A stretch of 12,726 bases of DNA, taken from assembly GCA_002697475.1 (NCBI GenBank), contig NZVW01000093.1:1-12726 (forward strand). Reading direction: 5' to 3'. The notes under the pieces were generated by a model. The model did no database searches. It worked only from the letters and a program-made list of their open reading frames with translations, and was not told where the DNA came from. Both the position numbers and the translations under genes were made by a program. Below, one piece after another: positions 5,575 through 12,726 of the stretch. The DNA is from Aquimarina sp. (lineage in GTDB: Bacteria > Bacteroidota > Bacteroidia > Flavobacteriales > Flavobacteriaceae). Position 1 is the stretch's first letter, and each line of letters begins with the position of its first letter.

Positions 5575-6783
5575 ATGAGATTACATAGAAATCTGGTTTT
5601 TGCAGTAATAGACGGACTAGGCGAAATTTTCAATGAAAATGCCTATGCTGATAAAGTAGTGCAATCGTTGCTAAAACGTGATAAACGTTGGGGTGCCAGA
5701 GATAGAGGTTTTATAGCAGAAACTGTATATGACATTGTTAGATGGAAACGTCTATATGCAGAAATAGCAGAAGTCAAAGAACCCTTTAGTAGAGAAAATT
5801 TATGGAGAATTTTTGCGGTATGGGCTACGCTTCGAGGAATAAAACTTCCGGATTGGAAGCAAATAGAACCAACTCCTACCAGAAGAATTAAAGGAAAATT
5901 TGATGAACTAAGTAAAATTAGAAAATTTAGAGAGTCTATCCCCGATTGGCTTGATGAATTAGGCAGTCAGGAATTACCTAAAATATGGGACAAAGAAATT
6001 CACGCACTAAATCAGCAAGCCCCTGTTATTTTAAGAACGAATACTTTAAAAACAGATAAAAAGACGCTAACTGACAGACTTGAAGAGGAAGATATTGAGG
6101 TGCATTCCGTTAAAGGGTATCCCTTAGCATTGCAGCTAGAAGAAAGAGCTAACGTGTTTTCAACACAAGCTTTTAAAGATGGATTATTTGAAGTTCAGGA
6201 TGCCTCATCGCAATTGGTGGCTGAATTTCTGGACGTAAAACCAGGCCAAAAAGTTGTTGATACTTGTGCAGGTGCAGGTGGTAAGTCATTACATATGGCG
6301 GCACTGATGGAAAATAAAGGTCAGGTGATTGCCATGGATATATACGCTAATAAACTCAAAGAGCTAAAAAGACGAGCCCGTAGAGCGGGTGCATTTAATA
6401 TTGAGACAAGAGCTATAGAAAGCACCAAGGATATCAAAAAATTATACGGCAAAGCGGACCGTGTTTTAATTGATGCCCCTTGCAGTGGTTTAGGAGTATT
6501 AAGTAGAAATCCGGATGCTAAATGGAAACTTTCTTTAGAGTTTTTAAATAACATAAGAAATACACAGGCAGAAATTCTTGAAAATTATTCCAAAATGGTA
6601 AAACCAGGAGGTAAACTGGTATATGCTACTTGTTCTATACTACCTTCTGAAAATCAAAAGCAAGTTCAACATTTCTTAACCAAAGAAATAGGTAAAGAAT
6701 TCAAATTAATTAAGGATAAAAATATATTCTCTTCAGAAAGTGGTTTTGATGGGTTTTATATGGCACTTTTAGAGAGAAATTAA
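5575..6783 (+). CDS. RsmB/NOP family RNA cytosine-C5 methyltransferase
   Basis: A 402-residue SAM-dependent enzyme that methylates cytosine C5 in RNA, most likely rRNA. Residues 1 to about 125 form a helical NusB-like N-terminal domain (KRWGARDRGFIAETVYDIVRW). The Rossmann-fold catalytic part follows, with SAM motif I DTCAGAGGKS (229-238). Motif IV is DAPCSGLG, with release cysteine Cys303, and motif VI is YATCSILPSEN, with nucleophile Cys353. Both cysteines of the NOL1/NOP2/sun two-cysteine mechanism are present. The length is close to RsmB, but the exact target base cannot be told from sequence, since the family has several members with different sites. I start at ATG 5575, just after the promoter. 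The nuclease gene follows by 10 bases. Confidence 0.9.
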   Translation: MRLHRNLVFAVIDGLGEIFNENAYADKVVQSLLKRDKRWGARDRGFIAETVYDIVRWKRLYAEIAEVKEPFSRENLWRIFAVWATLRGIKLPDWKQIEPTPTRRIKGKFDELSKIRKFRESIPDWLDELGSQELPKIWDKEIHALNQQAPVILRTNTLKTDKKTLTDRLEEEDIEVHSVKGYPLALQLEERANVFSTQAFKDGLFEVQDASSQLVAEFLDVKPGQKVVDTCAGAGGKSLHMAALMENKGQVIAMDIYANKLKELKRRARRAGAFNIETRAIESTKDIKKLYGKADRVLIDAPCSGLGVLSRNPDAKWKLSLEFLNNIRNTQAEILENYSKMVKPGGKLVYATCSILPSENQKQVQHFLTKEIGKEFKLIKDKNIFSSESGFDGFYMALLERN

Positions 6784-6793
6784 TCATAAACAG

Positions 6794-8563
6794 ATGAAAA
6801 AAGTTTTTCTTTTAGGTTTCTTAGTCATAAGTTATGTATGCTTTTCGCAACAAGCTTATTATAATGATGTGAATCTAAATCTTACCGGCCTTGATCTTAA
6901 AGATGAACTGGCTACAAAAATTACGGTAACTCACACTAATTTTCTGTCTTATACCCCAGGAATATGGGAAGCCAGTAGAATAACCGATGAAGACCCTAGC
7001 AATTCTAATAACGTTATTTTGCTTTATGGTTGGGAAAATGGATCAGATGGAGATGTAACCAATGATATTTCAAGATCAAAAACCATGAATGGAGGTAATG
7101 TTGGTGACTGGAACAGAGAACACTCCTATCCTAAGTCCTTAGGAAATCCTAATCTGGGCGAAGAAGGTCCGGGATCAGATGCGCATCACCTAAGACCAAC
7201 CGATGTTCAACGAAATAGTAATCGTGGAAATCGACCTTTTGCAGATGGTTCTGGTAACTCTGGTACAACAGCAGCAGGTTACTGGTATCCAGGAGACGAA
7301 TGGAAAGGTGACGTAGCAAGAATGATGATGTATATGTACCTAAGATATGGGGATCGCTGTTTACCGAGTGTTGTGGGTGTGGGCAGTAATGCATCAACAC
7401 CTGATGATATGATTGATCTGTTTTTAGAATGGAATGCTGAAGATCCGGTATCCTTTATAGAAGACAATCGCAATACCTATCATGAAAGTAATGACACCTA
7501 TGCTCAGGGAAATAGAAATCCTTTTATAGATAACCCCTATTTAGCAACATTAATTTGGGGAGGTCCTGCTGCTGAGGATCGTTGGGGTATTTTTGAGACT
7601 GATACAGAAGCTCCAACTGTACCTGTAAACCTTATGGTGAGCAATGAAACAACTTCTACTTTGGATCTAAGTTGGGCAGCTTCCACTGATAATGTGGGAG
7701 TAATCGGTTACGATGTATATGTTGATGGAATATTTAACAGTAACGTAGCAACTACTAATACTACTATAACCGGACTTTCCTCTGAAACAACGTATACACT
7801 AAGCGTATTGGCAAAAGATGCAGCAAATAACAGTTCCGCACTAAGTAGTACGGTAAATGGCACTACGCTACCTAATACTACAGGAGGTGATACTTGTGGT
7901 AATGAAACATTTACAAATCTGGGAGGTAGTTTTTCGTCATATGCGACAAGAACCTGGACCGGTGATGGTGGTGGAACTTGGACAGCAACAGATGCCAGAA
8001 CAGATCAAACTTTGAACGGATCTACGATAACCATAAGAAATGGAATGTTAACATCTCCAAATGTTGCTGGAGGGATAGGTTCGCTTACTGTCACAACTAG
8101 GAGAGAATTCAGTGGCGGAGATGGTACTTTTACAGTATATGTTAATGATACTGCAGTAGGTACAATTCCATACACTGACGCTGAACAAACCACTACCCTT
8201 TCTAATATTGATATTGAAGGTAATATCACAATAGAGTTTAAAGAGAAAACTGCAGCTAATGACCGGGTTTCAATAGATGATTTGAGCTGGACGTGTTTTG
8301 AACCGCTTTCTGTAGATGAAAATATACTATCAGAAATTGAATTATACCCTAACCCATCAAAAGGTACTATCTATATTACTAATCCTTCCTTTAGTGAAAA
8401 AGGTAATCTTCAGATCTTTGATATTTTAGGACAGCTGGTTTTAAGTTCTGAATGGCCTAATAATAACGAAAGTACTATGATTATTGATCTTCCAAAAGGA
8501 ATGCTTTTGGTAAAGCTTACGGTGGGAGATGCATCAATCGTCAAAAAGTTAATTGTAAAATAA
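6794..8563 (+). CDS. Secreted endonuclease I family nuclease with FN3 and T9SS sorting domains
   Basis: A 589-residue exoprotein. Residues 1-18 are a signal peptide. About 25-265 is an endonuclease I (EndA/NucM-type) domain with WNREHSYPKS (Glu109, His110) and GSDAHHLRPTDVQRNSNRGN (His131, His132, Asn143), the metal-binding catalytic region of these non-specific nucleases. About 270-358 is a fibronectin type III module (ending TVNGTT). About 367-505 is a beta-rich module bounded by cysteines (C368, then WTCF) that I do not name. About 513-589 is a type A T9SS C-terminal domain with the marker YPNPSKG and the final KKLIVK. It is expected to cross the outer membrane by T9SS and degrade extracellular DNA or RNA, for nutrients or biofilm turnover; that use is inference. 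It starts 10 bases after the methyltransferase and ends at a strong terminator. Confidence 0.9.
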   Translation: MKKVFLLGFLVISYVCFSQQAYYNDVNLNLTGLDLKDELATKITVTHTNFLSYTPGIWEASRITDEDPSNSNNVILLYGWENGSDGDVTNDISRSKTMNGGNVGDWNREHSYPKSLGNPNLGEEGPGSDAHHLRPTDVQRNSNRGNRPFADGSGNSGTTAAGYWYPGDEWKGDVARMMMYMYLRYGDRCLPSVVGVGSNASTPDDMIDLFLEWNAEDPVSFIEDNRNTYHESNDTYAQGNRNPFIDNPYLATLIWGGPAAEDRWGIFETDTEAPTVPVNLMVSNETTSTLDLSWAASTDNVGVIGYDVYVDGIFNSNVATTNTTITGLSSETTYTLSVLAKDAANNSSALSSTVNGTTLPNTTGGDTCGNETFTNLGGSFSSYATRTWTGDGGGTWTATDARTDQTLNGSTITIRNGMLTSPNVAGGIGSLTVTTRREFSGGDGTFTVYVNDTAVGTIPYTDAEQTTTLSNIDIEGNITIEFKEKTAANDRVSIDDLSWTCFEPLSVDENILSEIELYPNPSKGTIYITNPSFSEKGNLQIFDILGQLVLSSEWPNNNESTMIIDLPKGMLLVKLTVGDASIVKKLIVK

Positions 8564-8564
8564 G

Positions 8565-8591
8565 AAAAAGAGGCTTAAGCCTCTTTTTTTT
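8565..8591 (+). terminator. Intrinsic terminator after the nuclease gene
   Basis: A perfect palindrome GAGGCTTAAGCCTC (8570-8583) is preceded by five A and followed by eight T (8584-8591), two bases after the stop codon. It ends the methyltransferase-nuclease transcript and isolates purL. Confidence 0.9.
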
Positions 8592-8659
8592 GTATAAACG
8601 GTTAATAATTTTTAAAAGCTTACTGGAATACTTATATAAGTTAAATCAGAAGAAAATAG

Positions 8660-8667
8660 TAAATTTG
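8660..8667 (+). promoter_or_regulatory. -7 promoter element of purL
   Basis: TAAATTTG matches TAnnTTTG exactly and predicts a start near 8672, with a leader of about 29 bases before ATG 8701. The -33 region about 19 bases upstream reads TAAG rather than TTTG, so it is weak. The leader is too short for a purine riboswitch. Confidence 0.6.
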
Positions 8668-8700
8668 CACCTCATTCAAACAACACAAATAAACAGGAGT

Positions 8701-11700
8701 ATGATCCACTTCTTCGGAAATCAAAAAGAGAAAGTATTTGCAGTACAGACTACTCAAGAAATCTCAGAAGAAAACAGCAAAAAATTAACTTGGCTTTTTG
8801 GCAACCAACCTAAAATATCTACGGCGTCTATTGACGCTTTTTTTGTTGGTCCTCGCGCAACAATGATCTCTCCCTGGAGTACCAATGCGGTGGAAATCAC
8901 ACAAAACATGGGTATAGAAGGTATAATTCGAATAGAGGAATTTACTGCTGTTGAGGCTGGATACTCTGATTATGATCCTATGCTTTCACAAAAGTTTGAA
9001 AAGCTTGATCAAAATATTTTTACTATAGATATAAAGCCTGAGGCTATATTGGCTATTGAAGATATTGCTGCTTTTAATGAAAAAGAAGGGTTAGCACTCA
9101 ATGAAGAAGAAATTAAATATCTTGAAGAAGTTAGCCAGCGTATTGGACGAAAACTCACAGACTCTGAAGTTTTTGGTTTTTCACAGGTAAACTCTGAGCA
9201 TTGCCGCCACAAAATTTTTAATGGGACTTTCGTTATTGATGGTAAAGAGCAACCTTCTTCCCTATTTAAATTAATCAAAAAGACTTCAGAGACCAATCCA
9301 AACGATATTGTTTCTGCTTATAAGGATAATGTAGCTTTCATCAAAGGACCTAAAGCGGTACAATTTGCACCTAAGTCTGCTGACAAACCTGACTTTTATC
9401 AAGAAAAGGATTTTGATAGTGTGATTTCACTTAAAGCTGAAACACATAATTTTCCTACTACAGTAGAACCATTTAATGGTGCAGCTACAGGATCCGGTGG
9501 TGAAATCAGAGATAGACTAGCTGGAGGAAAAGGATCTCTACCTCTTGCAGGTACCGCTGTCTACATGACTTCTTACTCCAGATTAGAAGAAAACAGACCT
9601 TGGGAAAAGGCTATGGACGCTAGACCTTGGCTATATCAAACGCCAATGGATATTCTAATTAAAGCCTCGAATGGAGCTTCAGACTTTGGTAATAAATTCG
9701 GACAACCACTTATTAGTGGTTCAGTATTAACCTTTGAGCATCAGGAAGAAGCAAGAAAATTAGGATTTGATAAGGTAATTATGCTTGCCGGAGGTATTGG
9801 GTATGGAAAGCAGGATCAGGCTATTAAAGAAAAGCCAGAAACCGGTGATAAGATTGTAATATTAGGAGGAGAAAATTATAGAATTGGTATGGGTGGTGCC
9901 GCAGTTTCTTCTGCTGACACTGGTGAATTTAGTAGCGGAATAGAACTTAATGCTATTCAGCGTTCTAACCCGGAAATGCAAAAGAGAGCAGCTAACGCAA
10001 TTCGGGGTATGGTAGAAAGTGATCATAATAGTATTGTATCCATACACGATCACGGAGCAGGTGGACACCTTAATTGTTTATCAGAATTGGTAGAAGAAAC
10101 AGGTGGAAAAATAGATTTAGATGAGTTACCTGTAGGGGATCCAACGTTGTCGGCCAAAGAGATCATAGGAAACGAATCTCAGGAGCGTATGGGACTTGTT
10201 ATTGCTAAAAAAGACATAGATACTTTACAAAGAATTGCAGATCGCGAACGTTCTCCAATGTATCAGGTTGGTGATGTAACCGGCGATCATCGTTTTACGT
10301 TTGAGTCTAAAACTACTGGTGCCAAACCAATGGATCTTGAACTGGGTGATATGTTCGGAAGCTCTCCAAAAACAATCATGGCAGATATCACGATAGATAG
10401 AAATTACAACAGTGTTTCTTATACATTGGATAAATTCACTGAATATCTGAGCCAGGTCCTTCAACTTGAAGCTGTTGCCTGTAAGGACTGGTTAACAAAT
10501 AAAGTGGATAGATGTGTTGGCGGTAGAGTAGCTAAACAGCAATGTGCAGGACCATTACAATTACCATTAAATAATTGTGGTGTCATGGCACTTGATTTCA
10601 AAGGTAAAGAAGGTATTGCCACGAGTATTGGGCATTCCCCTGTATCAGCTTTAATTGACCCGGATGCAGGTAGTAAAAATTCAATTGCTGAGGCATTGAC
10701 CAATATTATCTGGGCACCTTTAAAAGATGGCTTAAAATCTGTATCGCTATCTGCTAACTGGATGTGGCCGTGTAATAATGAAGGAGAAGACGCTCGTTTA
10801 TATAAAGCTGTTGAGGGTGTATCTCAATTTGCCATTGACTTAGGCATTAATGTTCCTACGGGGAAAGACTCTCTTTCCATGAAACAAAAATATCCTAATG
10901 ATGAAGTGATAGCTCCTGGAACGGTAATTATATCTGCAGCTGCCAACTGTAATGATATTACTAAAGTTGTTGAACCTGTTTTACAGACTGACGAGGGCGA
11001 AATATATTATATTAATACATCTGGAGACAGTCATCAAATTGGAGGTTCTTCTTTTGCACAAGTACTGAATTCAATAGGTGATAAAGCTCCTACAGTAACA
11101 AGTGCTGCTGATTTTAAAATAATTTTTAATACCATTCAGGATTTAATAAAACAGAATAAAATTGTTGCCGGTCATGACATAGGATCCGGAGGATTGATAA
11201 CCACCTTATTAGAACTGTGTTTTGCTAATAACAATTTAGGTGCTGAGATTCATCTTTCTGAAGTAATGGAAAATGACTCGATAAAACTTCTCTTCTCAGA
11301 AAATAGTGGTATCGTATTTCAGGCTAAAAAAGATATTGATCTAGCTTCTGCGTTTGAAGAAAAAGGAATAAAGTATCATAAAATTGGTACAGCTAATAAT
11401 TCCGGAACACTTAATATCAACAATAATCAGGATATTTTTACTTTAGACATAACAACTTATAGAGATATTTGGTATAAAACATCTTACCTGCTTGATCAAA
11501 AGCAAACTGCTAATAATCTGGCAAAGGATCGTTTTGATAATTATAAAATTCAACCGCTTAACTATACCTTCCCTAGTCATTTTACAGGAAAAAAACCTGT
11601 TATTGACAATTCCAAACCGCGACCTAAAGCTGCAATCATTAGAGAAAAAGGAAGTAACTCAGAGAGAGAGATGGCTAATGCGATGTATCTTGCTGGTTTT

Positions 11701-12366
11701 GATGTAAAGGATGTTCATATGACTGACCTAATCAGCGGAAGAGAAACTCTTGAAGATATACAGTTTATTGGTGCTGTAGGAGGTTTTTCTAATAGTGATG
11801 TTTTAGGATCAGCTAAAGGCTGGGCAGGAGCATTCCTTTATAACGAAAAAGCTAATACTGCTTTAAAGAATTTCTTTAAAAGAGAAGACACATTATCTGT
11901 AGGTATTTGTAACGGTTGTCAGTTATTTATGGAATTAGAAGTTATAAACCCTGAACATAAAATACACGGTAAAATGCTTCACAATGATTCTCATAAGCAC
12001 GAAAGTGGCTTCACCTCTGTAAAAGTTCAGGAAAACAACTCTGTAATGTTATCCTCATTAGCAGGAAGTACTTTAGGAGTTTGGATATCTCATGGTGAAG
12101 GAAAGTTTAACTTACCTCTCGCAGAAAATGAATACAATATCGTTGCTAAGTATGGGTACGAATCCTATCCAGCGAATCCTAACGGTTCAGATTACAATAC
12201 AGCTATGCTTTGTGATAAATCCGGTAGACACCTTGTAATGATGCCACACATAGAAAGATCCATTTTTCAATGGAACTGGGCTAATTATCCAAAGGACCGA
12301 AATGATGAAGTTTCTCCATGGATTCAAGCATTTGTAAATGCTAGAGAGTGGATTGATAAATTATAA
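8701..12366 (+). CDS. purL: Phosphoribosylformylglycinamidine synthase, single-chain PurL
   Basis: A 1221-residue enzyme of de novo purine synthesis: FGAR + ATP + glutamine to FGAM + ADP + Pi + glutamate. It is the large single-chain form, with PurS-like, synthase and glutaminase parts in one protein. The PurL linker motif SEHCRH lies at 165-170. LKAETHNFPTTVEPFNGAATGSGGEIRD is the ATP/substrate loop of the first synthase half. DHGAGGH and GHDIGSGGL mark paired loops of the two pseudo-symmetric halves. The C-terminal glutaminase has nucleophile Cys1070 in GICNGCQ, and His1183 and Glu1185 in MPHIER. The frame is open from 8590, but that start lies in the upstream terminator and before the promoter. 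ATG 8701 gives normal N-terminus and length. AGGAG ends one base before the ATG, too close to act as a classical ribosome site. Monocistronic. Confidence 0.96.
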   Translation: MIHFFGNQKEKVFAVQTTQEISEENSKKLTWLFGNQPKISTASIDAFFVGPRATMISPWSTNAVEITQNMGIEGIIRIEEFTAVEAGYSDYDPMLSQKFEKLDQNIFTIDIKPEAILAIEDIAAFNEKEGLALNEEEIKYLEEVSQRIGRKLTDSEVFGFSQVNSEHCRHKIFNGTFVIDGKEQPSSLFKLIKKTSETNPNDIVSAYKDNVAFIKGPKAVQFAPKSADKPDFYQEKDFDSVISLKAETHNFPTTVEPFNGAATGSGGEIRDRLAGGKGSLPLAGTAVYMTSYSRLEENRPWEKAMDARPWLYQTPMDILIKASNGASDFGNKFGQPLISGSVLTFEHQEEARKLGFDKVIMLAGGIGYGKQDQAIKEKPETGDKIVILGGENYRIGMGGAAVSSADTGEFSSGIELNAIQRSNPEMQKRAANAIRGMVESDHNSIVSIHDHGAGGHLNCLSELVEETGGKIDLDELPVGDPTLSAKEIIGNESQERMGLVIAKKDIDTLQRIADRERSPMYQVGDVTGDHRFTFESKTTGAKPMDLELGDMFGSSPKTIMADITIDRNYNSVSYTLDKFTEYLSQVLQLEAVACKDWLTNKVDRCVGGRVAKQQCAGPLQLPLNNCGVMALDFKGKEGIATSIGHSPVSALIDPDAGSKNSIAEALTNIIWAPLKDGLKSVSLSANWMWPCNNEGEDARLYKAVEGVSQFAIDLGINVPTGKDSLSMKQKYPNDEVIAPGTVIISAAANCNDITKVVEPVLQTDEGEIYYINTSGDSHQIGGSSFAQVLNSIGDKAPTVTSAADFKIIFNTIQDLIKQNKIVAGHDIGSGGLITTLLELCFANNNLGAEIHLSEVMENDSIKLLFSENSGIVFQAKKDIDLASAFEEKGIKYHKIGTANNSGTLNINNNQDIFTLDITTYRDIWYKTSYLLDQKQTANNLAKDRFDNYKIQPLNYTFPSHFTGKKPVIDNSKPRPKAAIIREKGSNSEREMANAMYLAGFDVKDVHMTDLISGRETLEDIQFIGAVGGFSNSDVLGSAKGWAGAFLYNEKANTALKNFFKREDTLSVGICNGCQLFMELEVINPEHKIHGKMLHNDSHKHESGFTSVKVQENNSVMLSSLAGSTLGVWISHGEGKFNLPLAENEYNIVAKYGYESYPANPNGSDYNTAMLCDKSGRHLVMMPHIERSIFQWNWANYPKDRNDEVSPWIQAFVNAREWIDKL

Positions 12367-12367
12367 C

Positions 12368-12405
12368 AAAAAAAGCCGCGTAACTAAAAATTACGCGGCT
12401 TTTTT
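12368..12405. terminator. Bidirectional terminator between purL and the convergent DUF4136-like gene
   Basis: A 9 bp GC-rich stem GCCGCGTAA / TTACGCGGC (12375-12383 with 12391-12399) surrounds the loop CTAAAAA. It is flanked by A on the left and T on the right, so it can stop transcription from both sides. Confidence 0.9.
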
Positions 12406-12425
12406 ATATTCTCTTGCATTATTTA

Positions 12426-12726
12426 TTAGTAATCAGCTACAGTAGGAAAATCTTTAAATAAATCATCTACGTATTGTGAAATCGCTTTAGATTCGTTATT
12501 CATATAAATTTCATCTGTTGCGGCTCCGCTCCAAATCACTTCTTTAGTTTTTCGATCTACTAAATCTACAATTAAAGTTCCATCCTTATAGCGATCATAG
12601 TTAACATCATATCCCACAACATCACCATAACCAAAATAATAGTTGTAATAATAAGGATCATAATAGGGACTAACTGGAGAAGACACATTATATGGATAAG
12701 TGGCATATACCGGATCTGCATCTTTA
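12426..12726 (-). CDS. C-terminal part of a DUF4136-like protein (partial, runs off the window)
   Basis: The frame is open from the right edge to TAA at 12428-12426, giving about 100 visible residues. The GTG at 12686 is an internal Val, since the frame continues upstream of it. The segment GTLIVDLVDRKTKEVIWSGAATDEI, followed by a helical end with DDLFKDFP, matches what I know of the C-terminal half of DUF4136 proteins. These are usually Bacteroidota and proteobacterial lipoproteins of unknown role; the signal peptide would lie outside the window. Ahead of it is a tyrosine- and glycine-rich stretch (PYYDPYYYNYYFGYGDVVGYD) that is an insertion-like low-complexity run. Family assignment rests on motif recall, without a search. 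Confidence 0.7.
   Translation of the reverse strand, partial: KDADPVYATYPYNVSSPVSPYYDPYYYNYYFGYGDVVGYDVNYDRYKDGTLIVDLVDRKTKEVIWSGAATDEIYMNNESKAISQYVDDLFKDFPTVADY

Noticed and set aside
6321..8229. Minus-strand open frames opposite the methyltransferase and nuclease genes
   Set aside because: They are shadows of intact genes with clear catalytic motifs; no independent promoter or recognisable protein.
8590..8700. N-terminal extension of PurL upstream of ATG 8701
   Set aside because: The extra 37 codons overlap the preceding terminator and the purL promoter, and the family N-terminus fits ATG 8701.
8592..8700. Purine riboswitch before purL
   Set aside because: The predicted leader is only about 29 bases and no three-way junction or conserved purine aptamer bases are visible.
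9009..10703. Several minus-strand open frames of 68-95 codons inside purL
   Set aside because: They lie fully within a strong plus-strand gene, have no family resemblance and show the composition expected of antisense shadows.

Overview
The window looks like chromosome of a low-GC member of Bacteroidota, most likely family Flavobacteriaceae. Four things point there: a secreted nuclease ending in a type IX secretion (T9SS) sorting domain, a single-chain 1221-residue PurL, a sigma factor / membrane protein / small periplasmic protein cassette of flavobacterial type, and promoters of the Bacteroidota form (TTTG, about 19 bases, TAnnTTTG-like). I cannot name the genus. No phage, insertion sequence, CRISPR array, tRNA or rRNA is visible.

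Layout: the 3' end of an unidentified gene (1-104), then an MsbA-type ABC exporter (143-1972). Next is a gene-free stretch of about 900 bases (1973-2880). It holds three tandem copies, about 270 bases apart, of one element read on the minus strand. Each copy has its own conserved promoter, a body of about 130 nt with two predicted hairpins carrying C-rich loops, and its own intrinsic terminator. I read these as three paralogous small RNA genes, and they are the most interesting content of the window.

After the array comes a plus-strand ECF cassette: sigma factor, membrane protein with a duplicated PxGYF motif (likely anti-sigma or partner) and an exported LTxxQ-type protein (2881-4429). It meets, with no spare base, a convergent lipoprotein with Asp-box repeats (4430-5500). 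Divergent from that are an RsmB/NOP family RNA methyltransferase (5575-6783) and, 10 bases later, the multidomain endonuclease I family exoprotein (6794-8563), closed by a strong terminator. purL follows with its own promoter (8701-12366). A bidirectional terminator separates it from the 3' part of a minus-strand DUF4136-like gene that runs off the window (12426-12726).

Functionally this is mostly housekeeping (purine synthesis, RNA methylation, export) plus envelope-stress-type regulation and secreted nucleic acid degradation. The proteins are assigned by motif recognition only. The small RNA array is inferred from repeat conservation, promoter spacing and hairpin pairing, without expression data.
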